Shown: piece after piece, positions 32,990 to 40,807 of the stretch
Numbering within the stretch: the stretch's first letter is position 1
Layout of the letters: each line of letters starts with the position of its first letter
NCBI RefSeq assembly: GCF_018760735.1
Contig: NZ_JAHHZN010000004.1
Location: 124,001 to 188,000, forward strand
Direction: 5' to 3'
From: Hymenobacter piscis
GTDB lineage: Bacteria; Bacteroidota; Bacteroidia; Cytophagales; Hymenobacteraceae
Length of the DNA stretch: 64,000 nt
Made by a program: the position numbers and the translations under genes
Notes under the pieces: generated by a model
Databases searched by the model: none
What the model was told of the DNA's origin: nothing
Seen by the model: the letters and a program-made list of their open reading frames with translations, nothing else

Positions 32990-33517
32990 ATGAGTAAGAA
33001 TCTGCTGGAAATCGTGATGCCCGCCAGCCTGACGGTGGTGGCCGGGGCCATTGGCTTGTGTTTGGTAATGCTGGGCGGTGAGTTGACCGGTACGCAGGTT
33101 TTTGAGAAAGCGCAGCCTTTGTCACTTGCCGATGATGTAGTAGAAATGGCTCCGTTTGCCGATTCCGTTTCGATGAAGGCTGTAGCTTTGTCGGAAGAAC
33201 AATCCGCTTCGGTAGCCGCCGGGAATGCCCTGTTCAAAGGCAACTGCGCCCAGTGCCACGCCGCGAATGAGGTGATAGTAGGCCCCGCCCTGGCCGGAGT
33301 GCGGAAGCGGCGGCCGGAATCCTGGCTGCGGGCCTGGGTCCGGAACTCCAGCAAACTGGTGGCCAGCGGCGACGAGTACGCCGTCAAAATCTTCAACCAG
33401 TATCAAAAGCAGCAGATGCCCAGCTTCCAGCTCTCGGATGAGGAAATCAGCCAGATCCTCGACTACGTGGAAACCTACGAGACTCGGGCTACGGATGTAG
33501 TTGTAGTGGTTGATTGA
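32990..33517 (+). CDS. Membrane-anchored c-type cytochrome
   Basis: 175 residues from ATG 32990. An N-terminal hydrophobic segment (about 12-32) acts as an uncleaved anchor or signal. The haem-binding motif CAQCH (86-90) follows LFKGN, and Met143 in QQMPSFQLSDEEISQILDYV is the likely distal ligand. VGPALAGVRKRRPESWLRAW is the usual stretch between them in class I cytochromes of Bacteroidota. It probably carries electrons in the periplasm. No oxidase genes are adjacent. Confidence 0.92.
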   Translation: MSKNLLEIVMPASLTVVAGAIGLCLVMLGGELTGTQVFEKAQPLSLADDVVEMAPFADSVSMKAVALSEEQSASVAAGNALFKGNCAQCHAANEVIVGPALAGVRKRRPESWLRAWVRNSSKLVASGDEYAVKIFNQYQKQQMPSFQLSDEEISQILDYVETYETRATDVVVVVD

Positions 33518-33581
33518 ATGTCCGCTGCGTTCCTTGGCGCATCCCTGCGCGAACCACTGCGGGAAACCTCCTCCGAACGGC

Positions 33582-33589
33582 TACCTTTG
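33582..33589 (+). promoter_or_regulatory. Candidate -7 element TACCTTTG
   Basis: An exact TAnnTTTG match 22 bp before the GTG start of the winged-helix gene. No -33 TTG at normal distance. Confidence 0.45.
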
Positions 33590-33611
33590 CCCTGAACCCG
33601 CGCCCCAACCC

Positions 33612-33869
33612 GTGACCGACGCTGAATTTGACATCCTCGACGAACTCTACTTCGTCACCCCCTTCGCCGAGCTGAGCAAAAAAACCGGCCTTTCGGCCCC
33701 CGTGCTCACCGAAAACCTGCGCCGCCTGCTGGAAGTGGGCTACGTGCGCAGCTTCTGGCCCGACCCCGACACCGAGCTGGCTTACGAGGAAAGCTCCTTC
33801 GGGGCCCTAGTGGGTGACTGCCACTTTCTGGCCTCCAAGGAAGGGCTGCTCCAGCACAACACCCGCTGA
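33612..33869 (+). CDS. Small winged-helix-like protein
   Basis: 85 residues from GTG 33612, preferred over an upstream start because TACCTTTG ends 22 bp before it. FDILDELYFVTPFAELSKKT, GLSAPVLTENLRRLLEVGYV and RSFWPDPDTELAYEESS look like a winged-helix fold with a short wing and a conserved-looking tail (FHFLASKEGLLQHN-like: CHFLASKEGLLQHN). I recognise no named family. The stop is immediately followed by the ATG of the OppC-type permease gene, so the two are probably co-translated. Confidence 0.65.
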   Translation: MTDAEFDILDELYFVTPFAELSKKTGLSAPVLTENLRRLLEVGYVRSFWPDPDTELAYEESSFGALVGDCHFLASKEGLLQHNTR

Positions 33870-35045
33870 ATGGCCGTTGCCGCGCCCGCTGCCCCTCCCG
33901 CGCTGCCGCCGGCCCGGCCGCCGGGCTACTACGTGCGCCAGCGCCTGCTGCGCAACATGCCCGCCATGCTCGGGCTGGGCTTTATCGTGCTCTGCACCCT
34001 GGTGGCCGTGCTCGGCTACTGGGTGATGCCCGATAACTCACCCTCGGCCAACAACGGTCTGGTCCAGCTCCAGAAGGAAGCGCCCGGCTTCCGGGCCACC
34101 ATCCTACGCCTGCCCCGACCCGACTCCATCCGCGGGGCCGATAACCCGCTCCTGACCTGGTGGCAGGGCCGGGCTCCGCGCTTCCGCGAGGTGCCCATTG
34201 CCAGCTATGAAATCCGGGGCGACTCGCTCATTACCCGGCCCTACCAGAACCACTCGGCTTTGGCCGACCGGCGCCAGGCCTACGCCCTGAGCGCCGTGGC
34301 CGGCCAGCCCGGTTCGGCCGCCGCGCTGGCCCCGCTGGCTCGCCAGAACATCATTGAGCGCACCTACTGGCTGGGTACCGACAAGGCCGGGCGCGACGAG
34401 CTGAGCCGCCTGCTGCTGGGTACCCGCGTGAGCCTGGGTATCGGGCTGGTGGCGGTGCTGATTTCGGTGCTGCTGGGCATGCTGGTGGGGGCCGTGGCCG
34501 GCTACGTGGGCGGCTGGGTCGATTCGGTGCTGCTGGGGCTGATGACGGTGGTGTGGAGCATTCCGGGCATTATGCTCGTCATTGCCATTTCCCTGGCCCT
34601 CGACAGCAAGGGCGTCTGGACCTCGTTCGTGGCCGTGGGCCTGACCATGTGGGTGGACGTGGCCCGGGTGGTGCGGGGCCAGATGCTGAGTCTGCGCTCG
34701 GCTACCTTCGTGGAAGCCGGCCGGGTGCTGGGCCTGCCCCAGGACCGCCTGATTGCCCGCCACCTGCTGCCCAACATGACCGGCCCGCTGATTGTGCTGG
34801 CCACGAGTAATTTTGCGGCGGCCATTCTGCTGGAAGCCGGTCTGAGTTTCTTAGGTTTGGGGGTGCAGCCCCCGGCGCCCTCCTGGGGCCTGATGGTCAA
34901 CGAGGGATTTCAGCTCCTGGGCACCGCGGCCGGCCTCTGGCTCACGCTGCTGCCCGGCCTGGCCATCAGCCTGCTGGTGCTCAGCTTCAACCTGCTCGGC
35001 AACGGCCTGCGCGACGCCTACGACCCCAAAACGCCGTTGGCGTGA
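33870..35045 (+). CDS. OppC/DppC-type ABC transporter permease
   Basis: 391 residues from ATG 33870. After a Pro/Ala-rich N-terminus and one helix (about 31-52), a long extracytoplasmic loop leads to YWLGTDKAGRDELSRLLLGT and RVSLGIGLVAVLISVLLGML, the family-specific start of the core permease. The EAA-type cytoplasmic loop is EAGRVLGLPQDRLIARHLLP, and GLSFLGLGVQPPAPSWGLMV is diagnostic of DppC/OppC. It should pair with an OppB-type permease, ATPases and a solute-binding protein, none of which is within the window. The peptide substrate is inferred only from family. Confidence 0.92.
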   Translation: MAVAAPAAPPALPPARPPGYYVRQRLLRNMPAMLGLGFIVLCTLVAVLGYWVMPDNSPSANNGLVQLQKEAPGFRATILRLPRPDSIRGADNPLLTWWQGRAPRFREVPIASYEIRGDSLITRPYQNHSALADRRQAYALSAVAGQPGSAAALAPLARQNIIERTYWLGTDKAGRDELSRLLLGTRVSLGIGLVAVLISVLLGMLVGAVAGYVGGWVDSVLLGLMTVVWSIPGIMLVIAISLALDSKGVWTSFVAVGLTMWVDVARVVRGQMLSLRSATFVEAGRVLGLPQDRLIARHLLPNMTGPLIVLATSNFAAAILLEAGLSFLGLGVQPPAPSWGLMVNEGFQLLGTAAGLWLTLLPGLAISLLVLSFNLLGNGLRDAYDPKTPLA

Positions 35046-35217
35046 GGTGAGATGGTGAAATAGTGAGCTGGTGAGTTGATGTTTGGCCGGCGCTGATGGC
35101 AACAGTGTCCTCCTCCAGTCAACCGCTAATTTTCCGTCACCGTTTCTGATTTTACCCTCGCGCCAGCAGCCCATCCGAACATCAAACTCACCATTTCACC
35201 ATCTCACCACTTCACCG
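35042..35217. repeat. Octamer-unit inverted spacer between the permease and GAF-PP2C genes
   Basis: Starting within the permease stop codon, the + strand reads GTGA-containing 8-bp units (GTGAGATG, GTGAAATA, GTGAGCTG, GTGAGTTG) and then ATGTTTGG. The complement returns as CCGAACATCAAACTCACC, ATTTCACC, ATCTCACC and ACTTCACC, ending one base before the next ATG. The middle 90 bp has no clear pairing. Confidence 0.75.
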
Positions 35218-36450
35218 ATGTCGACCATTACTCCCGAGAAACGGTTATTTCTGAAAGAGCGGGAGCTGGGCGCGCTGCTGGAAATCACCCAGGCCATCAA
35301 CCAGGAGCTGCCGGAGGCCGCGCTTTACAAGATTTTTCAGTTTACCCTGCTCGGCCAGCTCAACATCCGGCGGCTGGTGCTTTACGTGAAGGAGGAAGGG
35401 GCATGGGAGTGCACCGTCTCGTTCGGAGCGGGCCTTTCCGACTTCCGCCGCGTGGCGCTGCCCGACAGCATTGCCGACCGCAGCACCGCCGAGCCCTACC
35501 GCCTGCGCGACCTGCCCGGCCTGAGCGCCGCCTGGGACAACCTGGAAATCGTGATTCCGGTGGTGCGCAACGGCGTGGTGCTGGCCCAGGTCATCATCGG
35601 CAACGTGAACGACGACTACGCGGGCGAGGAAGCCACCAAGTTTCTGCAGACGCTGAGCAATATTCTGGTGGGCGCCATCGAGAACCGGCGCCTGGGCCGG
35701 CAGCGGGTGGCTTCGGCGGCCATGCGCAAGGAAATCGAAATTGCCCGCGAGGTGCAGACCATGCTCTTCCCGCGCACCCTGCCCAACGACGCCTGCGTGG
35801 CCGTGCACGCCAGCTACGTGCCCCACACGGCCGTGGGCGGCGACTACTACGACGTGGTGGAGCTCGACGCCGACCGGTTTCTGTTCTGCGTGGCCGACGT
35901 GTCGGGCAAGGGCGTGGCGGCCTCGCTGCTCATGTCCAACTTCCAGGCCGGGCTGCGCACCCTGCTGCGCCAGAAGGTGGACCTGGCCACCGTGGCCCAG
36001 GAGCTCAACAACCTCATCTTCCGCAATGCCGGTGGCGACAAGTTCATCACCGTGTTCTTCGGCCTCTATGACCGCCGCAGCCGGGAACTGAGCTACGTCA
36101 ACGCCGGCCACAACGACCCCATGCTCATCCCCGATGCGGGCCCCGTGCTGCCCCTTAAGGAGGGCACCATCATGCTGGGCGTCATGGACGAGCTGCCCAT
36201 GCTCAAGGTCGGCCGCCTCACGGTGCCCCCGCGCAGCCTGCTGCTGGCCTACACCGACGGCCTGACGGAAGTCTTTGATGCCCAGCAGAACGAGTTCGGG
36301 GAAGAAGGCGTGCTCGAGGTGCTGCGCCACACCCGCTACGCCCCTCTGCGTACCGTGCACAGCGAGCTGCTGCGCGAAATCACGGCCTTCGACCGCTCCG
36401 GCTCCGGCTTCGCCGACGACGTGACCATCCTCAGCTGCCGGTTTAAGTGA
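35218..36450 (+). CDS. GAF-like sensor with PP2C/SpoIIE phosphatase domain
   Basis: 410 residues from ATG 35218; an earlier frame start would read through the repeat. Residues about 10-170 form a GAF-like sensor (LGALLEITQAINQELPEAAL, LEIVIPVVRNGVVLAQVIIG). A linker helix with EIEIAREVQTMLFPRTLP precedes the PP2C domain: VGGDYYDVVELDADRFLFCV (metal-binding Asp pair), ADVSGKGVAASLLMSNF, YVNAGHNDPMLI, LLLAYTDGLTEVFD and GFADDVTILSCRF. Proteins of this build dephosphorylate anti-sigma antagonists in partner-switching pathways. No RsbW/RsbV genes are adjacent. The stop codon lies at the edge of an inverted repeat. Confidence 0.93.
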   Translation: MSTITPEKRLFLKERELGALLEITQAINQELPEAALYKIFQFTLLGQLNIRRLVLYVKEEGAWECTVSFGAGLSDFRRVALPDSIADRSTAEPYRLRDLPGLSAAWDNLEIVIPVVRNGVVLAQVIIGNVNDDYAGEEATKFLQTLSNILVGAIENRRLGRQRVASAAMRKEIEIAREVQTMLFPRTLPNDACVAVHASYVPHTAVGGDYYDVVELDADRFLFCVADVSGKGVAASLLMSNFQAGLRTLLRQKVDLATVAQELNNLIFRNAGGDKFITVFFGLYDRRSRELSYVNAGHNDPMLIPDAGPVLPLKEGTIMLGVMDELPMLKVGRLTVPPRSLLLAYTDGLTEVFDAQQNEFGEEGVLEVLRHTRYAPLRTVHSELLREITAFDRSGSGFADDVTILSCRFK

Positions 36451-36452
36451 GA

Positions 36453-36571
36453 AGTGAAATAGTGAGGTGGTGAAATGGTGAGTTGATGTTCGGTAGGTCC
36501 TGACTGCGCCACTTGCGCCAAACAGGATGCCCGAACATCAACTCACCATTTCACCACCTCACTATTTCACT
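36453..36571. repeat. Inverted repeat with 41-bp perfect arms overlapping a gene end
   Basis: The left arm (36453-36493) is built of 8-bp units starting GTGAAATA, GTGAGGTG, GTGAAATG, GTGAGTTG and then ATGTTCGG. The right arm (36531-36571) is its exact complement over all 41 bp. The right arm supplies the last codons and stop of the O-antigen ligase gene on the minus strand; the left arm begins 2 bp after the PP2C gene stop. Confidence 0.92.
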
Positions 36572-38019
36572 GTATTCTCCTCCCGCACCCAGGTGCCCAC
36601 GCGGATGAGCAGGGCCAGGTTGATGAAAAAGAAGGAGCCGATTTTGTCCACTTCGACCAGCTCATTGAGCAGCAGGTGGAACACGATGATGACGAAGCTC
36701 AGGCCGCTGGCCAGCAACACGTAGCGGGGCGGGGTACCGGGCCGGGTGCGGTGGTAGAGGGTTTCGATGGTGATAAAGGCCGCGCCCACCAGCGCGACAA
36801 ACAGCAGCATGCCCGGAAAGCCCTGCTCGGCCAGCAGCAGCAGGAAGTAGTTGTGGGTAGTAGAGCGTTCGGGGTTGTCACTCACGTAGGTACGGAAGCT
36901 GCGCACCGTGTAGCGCTTGTATTCGGGGTAGAAGGTGCTCGGGCCGCTGCCCACCAGGGGCTTGTCGGCGGCCATGCGGCTGGCGGCCACCCAGCGGTAC
37001 ACCCGCTCCATGCCCGACACGTCTTCCAGCTTGTAGGTGGCCTCCAGGTGCTTTTCGAAGTTCTCGCCGTTGAAAATCGTTTTCTCGAAATCCGGGGCGT
37101 AGAGCATGAAGTTGTTCTGGCTCAGAAAGTAGGTAGCGCCCGCCAGCGCGGCCACCAGCACGCCCGCCAGCAGCAGGCGCGTCTGCCGCAGCCGGATAAC
37201 TCCGTAATACAGCCCGGCTACCGGCACGGAGAGCACCGAGGCCCGGGTGTAGGAGGTGAGCAGGCCCAGCAGCATAAGGCCCAGGGCCAGACCCCAGGCC
37301 AGCTTCGGCAGGCCCCGGGTGCTGCGCAGGCGGTAGAAGGCAAACGGCAGCAGCAACGCCAGCACCGTGGCGTAAATCACGTGGTTGCGGTAGAAGTCGT
37401 GCAAGGCCCACTGCACCTCGTTGAAGGCGAAGCCCCGGCTGGCGTGCCGGGCCACAATCACCACCACCGTCACGCAGGTCCCGGCCGTGTAGAGCGCGGC
37501 CACCCGCCACACGTCGGCCGGGCGGCGTAGCAGCAGCAGCGTGCCCAGCACGAAGGGCATCAGGTACCAGCCCTTGGCCAGCAGAAACTTAACGGATTTG
37601 GTGCTGTCAACCGAAAACAGGCTCGACACTACGGCCCAGAACAGCGTGAGCAGCAGCAGGACAATAAGCGGGTGCTGCAACTCCCGGGCGGCCAAACGGT
37701 GCCGGCCGATGAGCAGGCTGGCCCCCACGCAGCCGGTGAGCACCAGCATCAGGGGCTCGGAGGGTACGTCGAGGCTCAGGCTGCCCACTCCAATTTCGCG
37801 GGCGAAGGGCAGGGTCAGAAAGAACAGGAAGTACACCAGTCGCCAGTCGGTGAGCAGCAGCAGCCCGCCCAGCACCAGTACCACCGGCAGCAGGAGCACC
37901 ACCGAAGACGTAACAGCCAGCAGCGTGCCGCCCAGCAGCAGCAGGCCCATTACGCCTACAAACACGCGCTGCGCCGGTTCCCGGGGCAGCCAGCGGCGCA
38001 GCTGCTCCACTACGCTCAC
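36562..38019 (-). CDS. O-antigen ligase-family membrane protein
   Basis: 485 residues from GTG 38019, which overlaps the stop of the upstream Wzz-like gene by GTGA. Ten or more hydrophobic helices alternate with short loops, and one large periplasmic loop (about residues 290-390) contains GMERVYRWVAASRMAADKPL, VGSGPSTFYPEY and TTHNYFLLLLAEQGFPGMLL, the Wzy_C/WaaL signature (RxxxW...GxGxxxF...HNxxL). It probably joins or polymerises lipid-linked glycan in the outer part of the inner membrane. The C-terminal Val-Lys and the stop are encoded inside an inverted repeat arm. Confidence 0.92.
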   Translation of the reverse strand: MSVVEQLRRWLPREPAQRVFVGVMGLLLLGGTLLAVTSSVVLLLPVVLVLGGLLLLTDWRLVYFLFFLTLPFAREIGVGSLSLDVPSEPLMLVLTGCVGASLLIGRHRLAARELQHPLIVLLLLTLFWAVVSSLFSVDSTKSVKFLLAKGWYLMPFVLGTLLLLRRPADVWRVAALYTAGTCVTVVVIVARHASRGFAFNEVQWALHDFYRNHVIYATVLALLLPFAFYRLRSTRGLPKLAWGLALGLMLLGLLTSYTRASVLSVPVAGLYYGVIRLRQTRLLLAGVLVAALAGATYFLSQNNFMLYAPDFEKTIFNGENFEKHLEATYKLEDVSGMERVYRWVAASRMAADKPLVGSGPSTFYPEYKRYTVRSFRTYVSDNPERSTTHNYFLLLLAEQGFPGMLLFVALVGAAFITIETLYHRTRPGTPPRYVLLASGLSFVIIVFHLLLNELVEVDKIGSFFFINLALLIRVGTWVREENTVK

Positions 38020-39095
38020 GCCCGTGCCCCGCCGAGCGACCGGCGTTGGGTGCGCTGATAGAGCTCCAGCAGGGTGATGAGCACCAGCGCCACGGCCAGC
38101 GTCACTACCATCGAGCCCACCACAATCAGCCAGCGGATAGGCTTGCTTTTGCGGGTGGCCGGGTAGGCCTTCTGCACCAGGTAGAGCGAGGAAATCTTGC
38201 CCTTAAGCGTCAGGTCGGCCGTTTCGTAATCGCCCCGGGCTTTCACCAGGCGCTCCTGCAAATCAGTGAGGCGGGCGGCAAACATGGTCAGCGAGTCGGA
38301 GCCCTGCACGTAGCGCGCCAGGTTGAGCAGGTTTTCCCCTTCCTCGTCGGTCAGGCCGCGCAGGGCCCGGCGCAGGCCGGCGGCCTGGCTGCGGTTGCCG
38401 CTGCCTTCGGCCTGGCGCAGGGCACTTTCGAGGCGCACAATTTCGCGGCTCATGTAGCGCGATTCCTCCTCGAGGCCGTAAATGCCGTAGCGCCGCCGGG
38501 CCTGCACCAGCTGCTGGCGGGAACGCTCAAACTCGGTGCGCAGGAAGTCGTAGCGCTGGCGGTAGAGGCCGAGTACGCTGCGGCGGTTCTCGAGCGTAAG
38601 CTGCTGGTTGATGGAGTCGATGACCTCCACCAGGCGGTTAGCCAGACGGGCCGCCAGCTGCTTATCCGGGTCCTGGAAGGTCAGCTCGATGGCGTCGCGC
38701 TCGTTGTGCACGATGCTCAGGTTGGAGCTGAATTCGTAGAGCACCGCGTTATCGGCCGCATCGTCGCCGGGCTGCCCGGCCTCGTAGTGCCGGTACAGGT
38801 CGAATTCGCGGATGAGCAGCTCGGCTACCGGCTGGGCCTGGCCGATGGTGATGATGCGGTCCAGGTCTTCACTGCGCCCGCCCAGCTCCAGCTTGCCGCC
38901 GTTCACGAGGCGGTCGGGGTCGGTACTTTCGGGGTTGGTGGGGAAGAAAACGGCCGTCGATTTGTAGATGTTGGGCAGCCACAGCGCCACGGCCACGCTG
39001 ATGGCGCCGGCCAGGCCCACGGCCAGCAACACCAGATTTTTCCACCGACGAACAATGGGCCAGAGCCCTAATAAGGAATACGCTTGATCCGACAT
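38016..39095 (-). CDS. Wzz-like polysaccharide chain-length determinant
   Basis: 359 residues from ATG 39095 (MSDQAYSLLGLWPIVRRW). Two membrane helices, one near residues 20-40 and one near 325-348, bracket a large periplasmic domain with coiled coil (LYRQRYDFLRTEFERSRQQL, RLESALRQAEGSGNRSQAAG). SVAVALWLPNIYKSTAVFFP after the first helix is the usual Wzz stretch. No kinase domain is attached. Such proteins set polysaccharide length with Wzy/Wzx partners. The following O-antigen ligase gene overlaps it by GTGA. Confidence 0.88.
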   Translation of the reverse strand: MSDQAYSLLGLWPIVRRWKNLVLLAVGLAGAISVAVALWLPNIYKSTAVFFPTNPESTDPDRLVNGGKLELGGRSEDLDRIITIGQAQPVAELLIREFDLYRHYEAGQPGDDAADNAVLYEFSSNLSIVHNERDAIELTFQDPDKQLAARLANRLVEVIDSINQQLTLENRRSVLGLYRQRYDFLRTEFERSRQQLVQARRRYGIYGLEEESRYMSREIVRLESALRQAEGSGNRSQAAGLRRALRGLTDEEGENLLNLARYVQGSDSLTMFAARLTDLQERLVKARGDYETADLTLKGKISSLYLVQKAYPATRKSKPIRWLIVVGSMVVTLAVALVLITLLELYQRTQRRSLGGARA

Positions 39096-39223
39096 ACGAG
39101 CAACGGGCCGGCCAGTCCGAAGGAAGGAAAGGAAGGAGAGCGGACTGGCGGCGGGCAAAGATAGGGGGAAAATGCGGTCCGGGAGGGGAGCGGAAGCCTG
39201 GTCCGGCCCGACGGGTTTTTGCG

Positions 39224-39231
39224 TAGTTTTG
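39224..39231 (+). promoter_or_regulatory. Candidate -7 element TAGTTTTG of the flippase gene
   Basis: An exact TAnnTTTG match in the divergent spacer between the Wzz-like and flippase genes. It predicts a start of transcription near 39238. Confidence 0.45.
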
Positions 39232-39325
39232 CCCCCAGTAGTCCGGTGGCCCGTACCGGCCGGGCTGCCTTCCGCCCGCTCAACTCCCCGCTGATATCAA
39301 ACGCTTCTTCGGAAATATCGGGTTT

Positions 39326-40729
39326 GTGGTCCTGCTCAACCTGCTCATTAAGCCCGGCTGGGTAGTGCTGGAGAATGTAGTGCAGGACCGCCTGGGCCAC
39401 GAGCTGTTCGGCACCTTCACGGCCGTGCTCACGCTGGCCACCATTGTGGCGGCCGTGTCCGATCTGGGCACTACCCAGCTCAGCACCAAGCGCCTAGCCG
39501 CGTCGGCCAGCTACTTCCCCGATTTCTTCCCGACGCTGCTGCCCCTGCGGGCCGGGCTGGGGGGCGGGTTTCTGGCGCTTACCGTAGGTCTGGGCTGGCT
39601 GCTGGGCTACCGCAACTACTGGCTGCTGGTGCTGGCGGCGGTGGCGGCCGGGCTGCTGTTTACCCACTACACCCAGTTTCTGCGGGGTGTGCTCCAGGCC
39701 CACCAACGCTTTACTACCGACGCCGTGCTTTCGGTGCTGGAGCGGGTGCTGCTGCTGGGCCTGGTGCTGGCGCTGCTGCCGCTGGGCCTCACGCTGGAGC
39801 GGTTCGTGGCCGCGCGGGTAGTGGCGGGACTGTTCACGCTGCTGCTGCTCGGGAGCCTTATCCGGCGCTTCTACGGACGGCTGCGCCTGCGCCCGCGCTG
39901 GCCGCTGGCCCGCCAGGTGCTGCGCGAAAGCCTGCCGCTGGCGCTCATTACGCTGGTTTACGGCCTCAATGAGCGGGTAGACATGTTGATGCTGGAGCGG
40001 CTGGTATCGGCCCGCGAGGCCAGCTACTACGCCGCCGCCTACCGCTGGGTTGATGCCGTGATGATGTACCTCTGGACGGTACTGCCCCTGTTCTTTGCCA
40101 AGTTCGCCCGGGCCACGGGCCAGTCCGGGGAGCAGCAGCAGCTGCTCTGGTTCGGCCAGCGGGTTGTGACGGTGCCGCTGCTGCTGGTGGTGGCCTTCGG
40201 ACTGTTCCGGGGCGAGCTGCTCTTCTTCCAGTTCGGCCACAGCACCCCGGCCGAAATCGGTTACATGACCCGCTGCCTGCAGCTGCTGTTTCTCAACGTG
40301 CTGGTGCACGGCTTCTTCGCTATCTACAGCACCCTGCTTACCAGCACCGACCACGAAAAGCCCGTTTCCTGGCTGGTAACGGGGAGTATCGTCCTCAACG
40401 TGGGGCTCAATTTCTGGCTCATGCCCCGCTACGGCGCCCTGGCCGGGGCGGCCAACACGCTGCTGTGCGCCGTAGTTGTGTCGGGGGGCTACCTGTGGCT
40501 GGTACCGCGCCGCACCGGTGTGACGCTGCCGGTACGCCTGCTGGGCCAACTGGCCCTGACCTTCGCAGGGCTGTGCGCCGGCTGGTACGTTCTGCGTACT
40601 TCCGCCGGGCTGCCCTGGTGGCTGGAAACCGCCCTGGCCGCCGTCTGGCTGCTGGCCTTGGTATTCGCGCTGGGGGTAGTGCGCGTACGTGAGGTCCGGG
40701 CCGTGCTGCGCCGCCGTGCTGCGCACTGA
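39326..40729 (+). CDS. Wzx/MATE-type polysaccharide flippase
   Basis: 467 residues from GTG 39326. The frame is open back to 39242, and the ten codons just upstream read IKRFFGNIGF, which looks like a normal flippase N-terminus, so the true start may be an unusual codon upstream (for example ATC 39296). The protein has 12-14 hydrophobic helices with family marks GTFTAVLTLATIVAAVSDLG, ARQVLRESLPLALITLVYGL, NERVDMLMLERL and ASYYAAAYRWVDAVMMYLWT. It should move lipid-linked glycans across the inner membrane. It is divergent from wzz and the ligase and leads to a GT4 gene. Confidence 0.88.
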   Translation: MVLLNLLIKPGWVVLENVVQDRLGHELFGTFTAVLTLATIVAAVSDLGTTQLSTKRLAASASYFPDFFPTLLPLRAGLGGGFLALTVGLGWLLGYRNYWLLVLAAVAAGLLFTHYTQFLRGVLQAHQRFTTDAVLSVLERVLLLGLVLALLPLGLTLERFVAARVVAGLFTLLLLGSLIRRFYGRLRLRPRWPLARQVLRESLPLALITLVYGLNERVDMLMLERLVSAREASYYAAAYRWVDAVMMYLWTVLPLFFAKFARATGQSGEQQQLLWFGQRVVTVPLLLVVAFGLFRGELLFFQFGHSTPAEIGYMTRCLQLLFLNVLVHGFFAIYSTLLTSTDHEKPVSWLVTGSIVLNVGLNFWLMPRYGALAGAANTLLCAVVVSGGYLWLVPRRTGVTLPVRLLGQLALTFAGLCAGWYVLRTSAGLPWWLETALAAVWLLALVFALGVVRVREVRAVLRRRAAH

Positions 40730-40777
40730 ATCTGCGGCAAAATCAGGTAGGCAGCGCCACGTTTTACATCTTCTCCG

Positions 40778-40807
40778 AGCCCCCAAGCCCCCAAGCCCCC
40801 AAGCCCC
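40778..40807 (+). repeat. Unpaired octamer tract (AAGCCCCC units) before a GT4 gene
   Basis: Four 8-bp units of AAGCCCCC type end directly at the ATG of the next gene. The same units form arms at 3250-3303 and 63571-63609, but here I find no inverted partner in the spacer. Confidence 0.7.
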
